Of a stretch of DNA of 30,793 bases, positions 10,682 through 20,517 are shown piece after piece. A program made the translations under genes and the position numbers. Position 1 is the stretch's first letter. Every line of letters begins with the position of its first letter. The notes beneath the pieces were generated by a model. It searched no databases, had not been told where the DNA came from, and saw nothing but the letters and a program-made list of their open reading frames with translations. This DNA comes from Vermamoeba vermiformis (Eukaryota > Tubulinea > Echinamoebida), in NCBI GenBank assembly GCA_045837725.1, contig JBEWZL010000058.1:1-30793 (forward strand), in the 5' to 3' direction.

Positions 10682-10792
10682 TGTAATAAATAAGCGTGTA
10701 TATTTATTGTAGGAAGGTCACCAAATAATGACGACTTGTAACGTAACTAAATACTGACAATCACGTGACAAGTGTCACCTATTTTCATTACA
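10682..10792 (-). repeat. LTR (right copy on the plus strand; 5' LTR of the element)
   Basis: This 111-bp repeat shows no difference from the left copy by eye. It is followed by the second AGTG copy and by the resumed host gene. On its inner side lies the primer-binding-site-like sequence. Confidence 0.9.
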
Positions 10793-11164
10793 AGTGACGG
10801 CGATATCTTGCGGATTCCTGCTTCGAAGACTCTGCAGTGGAAAATAGCAAAGAGGGAAGCATTGTTTGAAGCGCGGATTGCCGATCTCAAAGACATCCGA
10901 AGCAGAAGAAACATGACGACAAGTTTCCTGATCACAGGAGGAGACTGTGATACTACTATTGAGTGCTGGTTGGTAAATATACGAAACACTAAAAGAGAAT
11001 GTAAAAAAACAGTGTAAATACTCATGCTAAATGTAAATCCTCGCAGTAAAGACTCTCTAACCTGCACAATTTTTTTGAGATCGGCGCGGATGAAAGTGGT
11101 TTGTATCAAATCCTCATCGTGCAAATTAATTCGTGATCCGTAGATCAGCAATACAGATAGAATT

Positions 11165-11356
11165 CTATATCATGCTATGGTTTTGAGGATAATCGCACGA
11201 GGGAGAGCTTCAATTCGAAAGTCCGCATCCAGTCGTTTTCACAAACTTCGTATTCAGCACCGCAACCGTCACTCATGGCCCGTTTGAGGAATGTTAAATA
11301 TGCGTACAATTCGGGTTTGCAGCCTGTATGCATAGCAGTTGCTAAGATCAAAGGAG
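11165..11356 (-). other. Open stretch between the two gene copies, unknown, possibly a gene remnant
   Basis: On the minus strand 61 codons are open (from SPLILATAMHTGCKPELYAY). A second open piece closer to 11060-11150 reads LLIYGSRINLHDEDLIQ in another frame. The spacing of hydrophobic residues (SPLILA..., LLIYGSRIN) is reminiscent of ankyrin repeats, which are abundant next door, but no full repeat is present. It may be a decayed fragment or a chance open frame. Confidence 0.3.
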
Positions 11357-11905
11357 ATTGGTGATTCGATTCTGAAGTTGAAACAATAGAATACCGATTG
11401 CTTTTTAAAGCTGCATGTTGTCAATAGTTATCGCGAGGTGCGGCTTGATAAATGTAAGTTATTGCTATTAAAATATACGGCCACGTGTTTTCTATAGTCA
11501 CGTGCTGCAAAAGAAACAACAAAATTTTTGGTGAGCTTATTTTAAAGCTGATGGAGAACAAGAACGACGACGAAGAAATATTTGAGATATTATTCAGAGT
11601 GTGGGAAAACGGCAAACCAACGTATTTAACTGATAGATGCTTGTTGCGTCTTTTTGGTGTGCGAACAATTAGCGATGGCGATATCCTGCGGATTCCTGCA
11701 TCCAAGGCTCTGCAGTGGAAAGCAGAAAAGAGGGAAGCATTGTTTAAAGCACGGATAGCTGATCTCAAAGACATCCGAAGCAGAAGAAACATGACGACAA
11801 GTTTTTTGATCAGAGGAGACTACAATATGATTATTGAGTGCTGGTTAGTAAATCTACGAAACACTAAAAGAGAATGTAAAAAAACCGTGTAAATACTCTC
11901 GATAA
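11357..11905 (+). repeat. Tandem duplication unit, copy 2 (uninterrupted)
   Basis: This is the counterpart of 9099-11030 without the retroelement. It starts ATTGGTGATTCGATTCTGAAG, carries two CACGTG sites, and ends after the stop of the small gene (GTGTAAATACTC). Confidence 0.85.
11551..11892 (+). CDS. Unknown small acidic/basic protein, 113 aa, intact duplicate
   Basis: The start MENKNDDEEIFEILF is supported because copy 1 keeps the same ATG and leader (AAAGCTG before ATG). The protein has an acidic N-terminus, a middle block (LTDRCLLRLFGVRTISDGDI) and a basic helical block (KAEKREALFKARIADL), and ends RECKKTV. There is no TM segment, signal peptide or known motif. Most differences from copy 1 are conservative, for example K/A and L/I changes, which suggests that the sequence was under constraint after duplication. 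I do not recognise the family. Confidence 0.6.
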   Translation: MENKNDDEEIFEILFRVWENGKPTYLTDRCLLRLFGVRTISDGDILRIPASKALQWKAEKREALFKARIADLKDIRSRRNMTTSFLIRGDYNMIIECWLVNLRNTKRECKKTV

Positions 11906-12321
11906 AGACAAATTCTGCAAAGTAACGAATCCGCTCGTCTTGTACTACTAAATTATCATTTCAAATTTAGGTTTTTACAACGTCGAACTGCATTTTACTA
12001 GCTAAGATCTGCAAAAAGCCAGATCCGCGGCTAAAATTTTCCTAACGGTTCGCGGGACAATTGAGGCCAACAATACTTTTAGTATCACGCAACGAAGCAT
12101 TTGGAAGCTTTGAACAGGCAAATAGAATCAAAACCTAATTATGATTTGTCACCAACGCGAAGTAAAATTCTCGCAATTTCCAAATTTAGACTTAGTTAGT
12201 TCGTTATTGAAACTGGATGTTTATCCGCCAAATTCAGAACTTACTCGTTAATGAACTGAGCAACACAAAATAATAATAATCACGCACGTATTTTTCAAAT
12301 CTTCGCTGTGCGCTATTCACG
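11893..12321. other. Intergenic region
   Basis: These 429 bases between the small gene and the oxidoreductase gene are A/T-rich. I saw no coding exon, RNA gene or repeat. Confidence 0.4.
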
Positions 12322-15302
12322 ATGATGGCACAAGAGGTAAGAACGGACAATTTTCAATCCAGATCTATTTTGAATTTATATTTAATAATTCCATTATACT
12401 AGAAGAAAAAAATTGTGGCTATCATAGGCGGAGGATTTGCAGGCGTGCATATTGCGAAATATTTGGACAAAGACGATGATTTCAAAGTGATCCTGATTGA
12501 CAATAAGGAATATTTTGAATACTCACCGACTATGTTAAGAGCATTATTCACACCAGAAGAGGCTTCGTCGTTAATAGTTCATCACAGCAATTATTTAATT
12601 AATGGCGAGTTCGTACTCGGAGTTGCAGAGGAGTTACAAACCAAAAAGGTACCCAAAAACTGTTATAATCATTAATTATAGGATTATTTAAATTATATTG
12701 AAGTGTTCCGGGTAAATTTGACGATGATTATGCCGTTGATTGCAAGATCAACATTTTTTACGCTTCTCACTAAAACTCCGAAATTACCACAACAATATAC
12801 GAGCTATCAATATAGTTATTATGTTATTTCTTCTTGATTTGCTTTATTTTTCAGCATCCGATGAAATCAATCTCCCTTTTAATCTCCCGATTATCTCATG
12901 AAACAAACGTCTATTTTGATACACATAATTTAAAAAAGATTCGCTGAAATTTTAAAATAGCTAATTAGAGTACATTCATAGGTTAAAGTGAGCGGCCGAT
13001 GGATTGACTTCGATTACTGCGTGGTTTGTACTGGATGTCGCTTTGATAGCCTTTCACTGAAAGAAGAAAGTCTGAACAAAGGCTTATTTAATGACGAGCA
13101 GTCATTAATGCAAAATAAGCGGTATGTTAGCATTTTAAATGTCGTTGTGAATTATCCTGATTTGTTTTTTCCCCTGATCGCAGATCTTCCGTACAGCGCA
13201 GCCGTCGCTTGTCATCTCCGAATCCTAAAAGAGCTTCAGTTAATTTATCATCACCTGCTCAATCACCATCGACTCAACGGTCACTTAGTCCAACAAAAGC
13301 TCGCGGCAGATCGCCCTCGACCGAGCCAAGTCTGACCAATAGCATTACTCCTCGTCGCAGTATCTCGCCGCGAGATATCGAAAGTATGTCTAATTCGTCT
13401 CGCGAGGATAGTCACGGGTCACGGGATTCATCTCCGAGACCAGATCTAGCAGACACGATTTCAATGCTGTCGTCACCCCGTGGCAGCGATGGCCAAGTTA
13501 ATTCGAAGAGGCTTAGTGTCGAGGCTAGAGTAAGAGCTGATACAATCACTTTGCAAGATCCAAAACGAAGATTCAGCATGTTCGACGTGGTTTATGAAGA
13601 CGTGATTGAATATCGATTCTTCAAAAATTATTGCAAAGAAAGGCTGTGCATGGAGAATTTGTTGTTCATAGAGGCAGTTGATGAATATCATCGATTATTC
13701 TATACTTGCACGAAGCGAGTAAGTTTTTGAATCAAATTTATTTGCTGATCTAAATTTTATCTAAATTTTGCCTTTTTAGGAAATGCGACAGTTAATCAAT
13801 TTTGTCAAAATATCGTATTTAAACGAAGGCGCTAAGTTCGAGGTTAATATGAGCTCAATCTACCGCGAAAATTTATTGAAACAGATCACCGAGATCGAGA
13901 AGACTCCCGACGAACAATTGGTCTTAGACGAAAAGTTGTTCGATCAAGCACGTGCTCATGTCGTAGCCAATCTCAACGACGTGGTGTCAAGTTTCACTGA
14001 AGATATTGAACGATCCAGCAAGACCGTGCACGTGGACTACAGAATGCCGTCCATGCTCACTTCGTGCGAGTCCGTGAAAAGCGCCAAATCGATCGTGATT
14101 ATCGGCGGTGGTCCCCTCGGTGTCGACGTGGCGGGCAGGATAGTCTCGCAATATCCCGATAAGGCAAGTACTTCTGTCAAGTCTTGAAAATCAATCGTTA
14201 ATCGACCCTTGACAGCGTGTCACAATTATTCACGGCAAACCCTCTCTCATTCATTACTTGGGCAAGAAAGCCTCAAAAGTGGTCACAAAGTACGTACCTA
14301 ATCAATATATATATAGTGGTACTTATATTTAGCCATGCATATGAAATAACGATCGTGAGAGGATCTAACATATTTTTTCACGATTAGTTTTTTGGTGGAA
14401 AGAGGCGTGCAATTACGACTGAATGAACGAGCGGCAAAAGTCATCGCGCTGAATGCCAAACAATCAGTGCTGACTGACCGCGATGAGCTCTTGGAGGCAG
14501 ATCAAGTGTTCATTTGTGGAGGATCCGTCGGCAACACTGACTTTATGCACAAGTACTTTGGTCACGTGCTCACTGAACACGGAAAAATTCAAGTGAATCA
14601 GCACTTGCAAGTCAAAGGTCACACGCATTTGTTCGCTGTGGGAGATGTGACCGACATCCACGAAGAGAGATCGCACGAACGAGCGATTAGACACGCCGAT
14701 CTATTTTTGGCTAATATTATGAGACTAGAAGCAAAGCGAAATCTTAAGGCTCATTCACTGGTAAGAATAACTGAATCAGATCTCGCAAAAATTCAAAATT
14801 TCAGAAACTGATTTTTTATTTTTATTTTTAGGAGTTATTTAAGCATAAATATATTATTTCGCTTGGAAGTAATGGTGCAATGATGGTTGCAAAGGATAAG
14901 ACTGTGACTGTTGGCGGTCACATTGCAAAACTTCATGTGAACACGGAAAAGAAATTTTTGTCGGATCTGAAGGCAGCAGCGCACAAAAAGAAAAGAAAAC
15001 GAAGAGTTTCTGCGCTAAGTAGTGGCAGCGACCGAAGTAATTCACCAGTGCGGATCACATCCAACACGAATCTAGTGCACCGAAACAGTTTTGACGAGTT
15101 AGAACTCTCTACGAGCGTTCAAAGTCCACGTGATCGTGCTCAAGATATTTTAATATTAAAAGAAAGCACTAGTCCCATACAATCTCCGAAGAAAAAGAAA
15201 TTGACTACGAGTACGAGCAAATCCACGGATGGGCCTGGCAGCCACGAAAAAGTGATGCAAGCGCCGAGTATTGCTAGTATTCCTGAAGAAGTAATGCAGT
15301 AA
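12322..15302 (+). CDS. FSP1/AIFM2-like NAD(P)H-FAD oxidoreductase with inserted RGS domain, 745 aa
   Basis: Exons: 12322-12336, 12403-12648, 12982-13121, 13184-13718, 13780-14163, 14216-14289, 14388-14760 and 14832-15302. They total 746 codons with all phases matched. The intron after 14163 uses a GC donor (AAG then GCAAGT). The first Rossmann motif (VAIIGGGFAGVHIAKYL, residues about 9-25) and FDYCVVCTG (about 97-105) are typical of AIF/FSP1-type flavoproteins. The second Rossmann motif IVIIGGGPLGVDVAGRI (about 417-433) and HLFAVGDVTDI belong to the same fold. Between them sit a Ser/Pro/Arg-rich linker (about 135-255) and an RGS domain (about 262-390: FDVVYEDVIEYRFFKNYCKERLCMENLLFIEAV in two pieces, then RENLLKQI and FDQARAHVVANL). 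A basic, Ser-rich tail (KKKRKRR, about 630) ends the protein. FSP1-type enzymes reduce quinones at membranes, and RGS domains bind and accelerate GTP hydrolysis on G-alpha. Their combination suggests G-protein-linked redox control, which is inferred. Confidence 0.85.
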
Positions 15303-15693
15303 TATATTGGCATTGTTTTGTTGTAATATAGAAATGTAAATAGTGGACCATATGCGTTTTAATCAAACTTCGCACTTGTTTATTTCGTTTGAAGTTAGTA
15401 AATCTAATCAACAGCTATAAATATTCTACAACTAGATAGACTCGGCATATTCGAGCATCGTTCTGTTAGAGAAGGCTGTAGTACACCCGCTGACACTTTG
15501 CACGTGTCAATTCTGTTCTATAACAGCACTAACTTGTCAAATTGTGCAGTCCTGTGAGCATTCCTATCATATGATCTGATACTTAGTAGGTAGCCGCAAA
15601 CTTTATAGTTCTTGTTTTGTCATCTTTAAGTGTGGATCTTAGCTGTAACATCCGAATTGTTTTGCTCGTGGTGCTTTTCCTAGCAAAATTTAT
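15303..15693. other. Convergent 3' intergenic region
   Basis: These 391 bases separate two converging genes. They contain A/T-rich 3' UTR-like sequence for both strands, and I saw no exon or repeat. Confidence 0.4.
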
Positions 15694-18600
15694 TTATTTA
15701 CAAACGGCGCCAGTACACAGTCGCAGCCATTGTGGCAAAGGACACGCAAAACTATTTCCAGAGATATTACACTCTGAAGGCGGATCTGTATAATCAACAG
15801 CCGAGGTGAAGTTATTATAAGCTATATTAAGGCTGAATAGGACCGTCAAAGTTGGAGCTGGCAGCACAAATTTTCCGCTAAAATTATTGAACTGCAGCTC
15901 CACCGAATCGCCTTCCCACGCACTCGGCAGCTTATCAAGGCCACCAGTCAGATTATTATACGCGAGTTTCAATTGTTTTAGGCTCAGCGGAATTTCCGGA
16001 ATTTCTCCGGAGAGCGATGTATTGTAGAACACCATAATCGAGAGTTGCGAGGCGGATGCGAAGCTCGGCAAAGTTCCTTCTAACATGTTGTGCAATATTC
16101 TTATTGTTTTAAGAGTTGCTATCGTTCCTAACTCCGGAGGCACAGGTCCCACGAGATTGCAATCAAACAGGTATAAATTCGCCAAATTTGTCGCGTTGAT
16201 CCAAGCCGGCAACGTCCACGGATCGAAGAAATTTCCACTTATGGTAACTTCTTCCAGTTCTGTCAAATTGAAGACTTCCGTGGGAAACTGTCCTTGGAAC
16301 TTATTATCGCGCAATATAAAGCTCTTCAAATGCACCAATCCTCGGAATATTTTTGGAATTGTTCCGCCTACTTCAGTTTGAGTAAGTTGTAGATCCGTCA
16401 ACATCGTCAATTCTCCGAGTGATTCGGGCAATGTTCCGGTCATGTTATTCGGTTCAGTGAATTGCAATGACACGACGCGATTGTTTGAGTCGCAGTTGAC
16501 GCCTTGCCAGCTACACACTGAAACATTTGTCAGCCAATTGCCACTCGTTATCCAACTAGGCCCGCCAGTGGCATAATAAAACTCTTCTAGTATCGTTCTT
16601 TCTCTTGCTAAGACATCGATTGGAGGACCCGGATCTGCGATCGGCACCGCGATCGGGATCTGGATCGGGATCGGCACTTCAACAGGGACAGGTGCTTCGG
16701 GGGTGAATATAGGACTAATAGGGTTGATTTGAGGTTCATTAGGGCTGTTAACTTGTTGTTGCAATGACGACCAAATGAAATACGCTCCGACAGCCACACT
16801 GACCGCTAACACCAAAATAGCTCCACCAATCATAAGCCAGCGAAATTTGTTCCGCTTCACGAACGGTTTTTTCCGCTCTTTGACTGAAAACGAATTACTC
16901 TGTGATTGCTTCTTGTATCTTTGCTGTTGTTCTTTGACGGTGAATTCTTTGTACAACATGTCCATGAGTTGCGTGACTTGACTGACACTCGATTTGAGCT
17001 CGTTAATGTCTTTGAAATTTTGTTTGATTGATTCGCTCAAGTACGGCAGCAATGATTCGTAGTCGACGTGAAGAATTCCTATTCGAAAAAAACATTAAAT
17101 TTGTGGTCAGATCCAATCGATCCGACTGCATTTCTTGCAATATCAGACTTTCCAAATTTGGTAATAAAATGTGCGGATTGGTTGTCTGCTACGCCAATTT
17201 AAATGCTTCAACGTGTCAAAGTGTCAATTTCAGTCTAGGAAATGAATACATTCCAAAAATATTTTAATCGTACCAATATGTAATAAATCGTTATTTGCGT
17301 ATTAAATTTTAAAATTTGAATTAAATCTGGGTCGTACCGTTAATTAATTGGACAGCTTGCGGCACGACTTTTTCTATCTGTTGCGCGATATATCCAACGA
17401 ATCTTTTCTTCGAATTATTGTTGCCTTTAACTCCGTCTTTGAACTTGTACTCGACACCATCGATTCGCAGAAGCGCTTCTCGAGGATCCACATCTGGAAA
17501 AAATAAAAAAACACAATTAACGTTAACGTGATATTGCACTAACAGTATGTGAAGCTTACTATCGCTTATATATCTAATTTGTTCTTTCAAATTGATGTCC
17601 GATGCTTTGTAAAAGTTCAATGCTCGGAAGTTTCCGATCACTTCTGCGTTGCCGTTGTACAGCACCATGTATTGCTCGTTGTCTTCATAATTGCTATAAA
17701 TATGCTAATAAATAACTTGTTTGATAATAGAGTATCATTACGTACGTCGGTGGCTCTAACTCGGCGACTGAATCCGATCCAGAACCGAGGAAATTTAGAT
17801 CGTAGGTACTGCACGAAGTTAGCGATGCAAAAACTTAATATTTGAACTTACGTCATAGGCACTATCATGCTATCATCAGAGTCTATATGTTCGGCACTAT
17901 AAGGGCTTCGTTCGTTCGCAGTGCTAAGGTTTTGGTTGGATGGCGAGTCGTCGCCGTGTGGATCTAACGAAACAAAGGATCTTTGGGCATATAACTCTTC
18001 ATATTGTAGAGGCTCGTTTGTATTGGATTCAGCAATTAATAATTCAGGCGTGGATGTCCAAGCAACGGGGATAATCGGAACTGATTTTATGAATTTGTTA
18101 GAACGTTTATTAGCTAATAAATGACAGAGTTGAATAGGCTATTAATATGACATATGAAAGCTTATAGATTCGTAGCGGATCTATTATTTGAAATTTTTTA
18201 TTTTCGAAATCTGTCGTTAATCTTACCGTCGTCGACTTCGCTTTCTTTCTCACTAGCGTATCTTTTTTTGGCTAATAATTGAACCAATCCGGATGTGCCT
18301 TGGTTCAGCAACCTCCCGCCATTGAAACATTTTACTTCGAATCTGATCAACCGCTCTTTGATACTCCGAAAATCAAATAATCCAGCGTTGACTTTAATTT
18401 GTATCACGAGGCCTTCTATTATTTTAGTATTTGCATTGGTTTGTAGTTTATAAGGCAATCTTTTTGCCCAAATTAACGCTCGATTAATTTTTATCTCTTT
18501 AGATCCTTCACAATTAATAAGTTCCACTTGGTATTGCCATGCTTCGTTAGTATTGTCTTTCGAAAGGGTTACTCCGAGTGTCGGATTTGACGTTTGGTCG

Positions 18601-18854
18601 ACATGGAAATGATTATCATCCTCCCCGCTGACAGGAATAAATAACTTGAAGTTGGTTAGCACATATATTTGTTGCATTGCATTGCATACTACTGTCATAA
18701 AATTTTGACAACACAAATCGCAGCAAACTCCGGTTCGAGAAGTAACCGCTGATTGACAACAAAAGAAATCTCCGAGTAGTTTTTCGGGTTCATTGTTCGT
18801 GAAAAGAAAGTACCACAAGTATTTGTTATCAACTGTCCTATTACATTGTAACAT
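15694..18854 (-). CDS. MYRF-like membrane-tethered self-cleaving protein with LRR ectodomain, 875 aa
   Basis: Minus-strand exons: 18854-18227, 18113-17852, 17808-17746, 17693-17560, 17493-17338 and 17078-15694. They sum to exactly 876 codons. Residues 1-209 form an unrecognised, Cys-rich (CCDLCC), beta-strand-like domain. Residues 210-317 are an acidic/Ser linker with a basic start (NKRSNKF). Residues about 335-415 form an S74/ICA auto-processing domain: SDINLKEQI matches the MYRF cleavage motif SDIRAKEHV, with the Ser349-Lys354 dyad kept, and FVGYIAQQIEKVVPQAVQL is typical. The motif DYESLLPYLSESIK is followed by a coiled coil and a basic stretch. One TM helix (about 495-518) follows, then a Pro-rich stalk and about 10 plant-type LRRs with an N-cap (GNWLT..CSWQGVNC) and a C-terminal Cys cap. 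In animals and Dictyostelium, MYRF proteins trimerise, cleave themselves at the ER and release a transcription factor. Here the usual lumenal C-terminal domain is replaced by LRRs. The ligand and the DNA-binding function are unknown. Confidence 0.85.
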
Positions 18855-18896
18855 CAGAGGTCTTCACGTTATCAAGCAGTAACAAATATTTTCGAG
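18855..18896. promoter_or_regulatory. 42-bp bidirectional promoter/5' region between divergent genes
   Basis: The start codons of the MYRF-like gene (minus, 18854) and the Rab-like gene (plus, 18897) are separated by 42 bases. Unless either gene has an upstream non-coding exon inside the other, the 5' UTRs and core promoters must overlap. No TATA-like box was recognised. Confidence 0.45.
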
Positions 18897-20122
18897 ATGG
18901 GGCTTTGTTCTTCACGGATCGAAGAGCAGACAAACAGCGTCGATTTAAAAGTAAGTCGTTTAATTACTTGTTTATAATTGTATGAATTAAATGATGCATC
19001 GAGAATTGATAAACTCGGCGATAACGCCACGATCTCTTGAAAAAATACTAATTAAATATTCAAAAAAATCAGGTAAATTCTCCAACCTCATTAGACCACT
19101 TAACACGCAATGGTATGCCATTAGTAATCAAAACACTATTATTAGGAAGTCCTGGGTAAGTTTTTTAATTGACGAAAGAATCTTCGATTGAAAAATTCAA
19201 AGTGGGGAAGATATTTTATTAATTCTTATAATTAAAGGTGTGGTAAAACTGCATTAATGACGAGGTAAATTTAACGTTCTTAAATGATCAATAACCTTAG
19301 AAAAATAGCCTCCGAAACAGATCTAATCAAATCCATTTAGATACGTTAAACAAGAGTATATGGACTCTTATAAAGCTACAATAGGCGCAGATTTCTTATC
19401 AAAACAAATTATTGTCGGAAAATCAGCCGCGTCCATTCAAGTAAGTTAAAAGCTTCAATTAGATCCGCCTTTAAAACTTCGTTTACTATACTCCATATTT
19501 TGCTAATAAGAAAATAATATAGATTTGGGATACAGCTGGGCAAGAGCGATTCAATTCACTTATTAGCGCTTTTTACAGAGGAGCCGATTGCGTAGTACTA
19601 GTAAGCGGTCAATTTAATCGATTAAAATTGCGTATATGAATATTGATTTGCTATTATATTTAGGTGTTTGACTTGACTGAAAGAAAAACATTATTTGATT
19701 TAGAAACAGTCATCGAGACATACCAAAAATTCAGCTCAAATCCAAAGACGATATTTTTTATTGCCGGAAACAAGTCAGATCTCGTTGATCGTTGCGTGGT
19801 ACGTTTATAATATTAATGTATTATATTCTTACTTACATTGCTTCGGTTAGGTCACAGAATCAGAGGTTCAAAATTGGATCAAAGCAAAAAGTTTAACGAA
19901 CACGCATTATTATGAAACTAGTGCTAGGTCTGGTAAGTATAATTGATATAATTGGCGTTTTAACAGATAAATAATACGGGCATTCGATTATAGGAGAAGG
20001 AGTTGAAGCACTATTTTCGCATTTAGCCCAATTAGCGTTGCAAAACATGTAAGTAGCCTTTCCTTGCACTTTAGAGCGTATTAATCTAATACATTATATA
20101 TAGAAACCATGATTCGAGTTAG
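18897..20122 (+). CDS. Rab7-like small GTPase with N-terminal dual lipidation signal, 210 aa
   Basis: Nine exons: 18897-18950, 19073-19155, 19238-19264, 19341-19440, 19523-19600, 19664-19798, 19851-19932, 19994-20048 and 20104-20122. They sum to 211 codons. All G-boxes are present: P-loop GSPGCGKTA (split over two exons), switch [25 protein letters not shown] (NKxD) and ETSAR (SAK-type). KATIGADFL and the following residues fit Rab7 best. Two unusual points stand out. The N-terminus is MGLCSSR, a textbook N-myristoylation Gly2 followed by a palmitoylatable Cys. The C-terminus is LALQNINHDSS with no Cys for prenylation. This arrangement is known from plant ARA6/RabF1 (a Rab5 type), and here it is built on a Rab7-like core. 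It probably acts on endosomal membranes, by inference. Confidence 0.9.
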
Positions 20123-20517
20123 TTTGGCGACAGTTGGGTTTGTACATAAGTGTAAATAATAAATTATTTATTTATGATGTTAAATGAAGTGACACGGAGC
20201 GGTCTCCTCTCAAACTACAATTTATTAAAATAATAAGAAGCCCGACGAATAATAAAGCAAACAGCAGCTGGCGCCGGGTTGACAGTGGATGGATCTGCCG
20301 AACACGCATTATTATGAGAATTGAACTGACACTGCGGGATTTCAAATTAGCTTCTAATAAGGAGGAACAACTATGTAACGTCTAAATTTGAGAAAAAAAG
20401 AACAGCAACGTGTTTATGAAAGTATTAGTACAGGAGATGAAGAATAAAATTGCAGCAACTAGGCTTGTAACGGCCAAGTGCCGGTCATCAAATTAACAAA
20501 AAGGTAAATAAGTGTGC
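20123..20517. other. Convergent 3' intergenic region with a short duplicated segment
   Basis: Polyadenylation-like AATAAATTATTT lies near 20156. A 19-base stretch at 20299-20317 (CGAACACGCATTATTATGA) repeats 19897-19915 of Rab exon 7, which may mark a small decayed duplication. I saw no coding exon. Confidence 0.4.

Larger units (their letters stand above)
9435..10792 (-). mobile_element. Young non-autonomous LTR retrotransposon (TRIM/LARD-like), 1358 bp
   Basis: Two direct repeats of 111 bp (9435-9545 and 10682-10792) look identical by eye, begin TGTAAT and end ATTACA. They are flanked by a 4-bp AGTG target duplication (9431-9434, 10793-10796). Read on the minus strand, a primer-binding-site-like TGGTAGCGAAGCAGG starts two bases inside the upstream LTR. 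A polypurine stretch (GGGGAGAGGGAAA) abuts the other LTR, which fixes the orientation. The interior codes for one coiled-coil protein and shows no protease, reverse transcriptase, RNase H or integrase. The element looks whole for a non-autonomous kind and would depend on a partner element. LTR identity implies a very recent insertion. Confidence 0.9.
9311..11017 (+). pseudogene. Copy 1 of the unknown small gene, split by a retroelement insertion
   Basis: The 5' part (9311-9434, MENNNDDEEIFEILFRVWENG...) and the 3' part (10797-11017, ending NTKRECKKTV) flank the LTR element exactly at its AGTG target duplication. Both parts align closely with the uninterrupted copy at 11551-11892. The gene is therefore presumed inactivated, unless transcription deals with the insertion in some way. 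The encoded family is not recognised. It is acidic at the N-terminus and basic in the C-terminal half, with a helical KREALFEARIADLKDIRSRR segment. Confidence 0.8.
9099..11030 (+). repeat. Tandem duplication unit, copy 1 (interrupted by an LTR element)
   Basis: The sequence from ATTGGCAATTCGATTCTGAAG (9099) through the promoter and the small gene to about 11030 matches 11357-11905, apart from the inserted retroelement at 9435-10792. The upstream motif GCTGCATGTTGTCAATA and the leader AAGAAACAACAAA are shared. Copies differ at scattered bases and small indels, so the duplication is older than the retroelement insertion. Confidence 0.85.

Noticed and set aside
12649-12981. Possible missing exon in the 333-bp intron of the FSP1-like gene
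   Set aside because: Direct splicing joins LQTKK to VKVSGRW in phase, and the interior has many stops and no flavoprotein motif.
17028-17267. Plus-strand frame across the intron of the MYRF-like gene
   Set aside because: It spans the start of exon 17078 and its intron, and shows no conserved feature.
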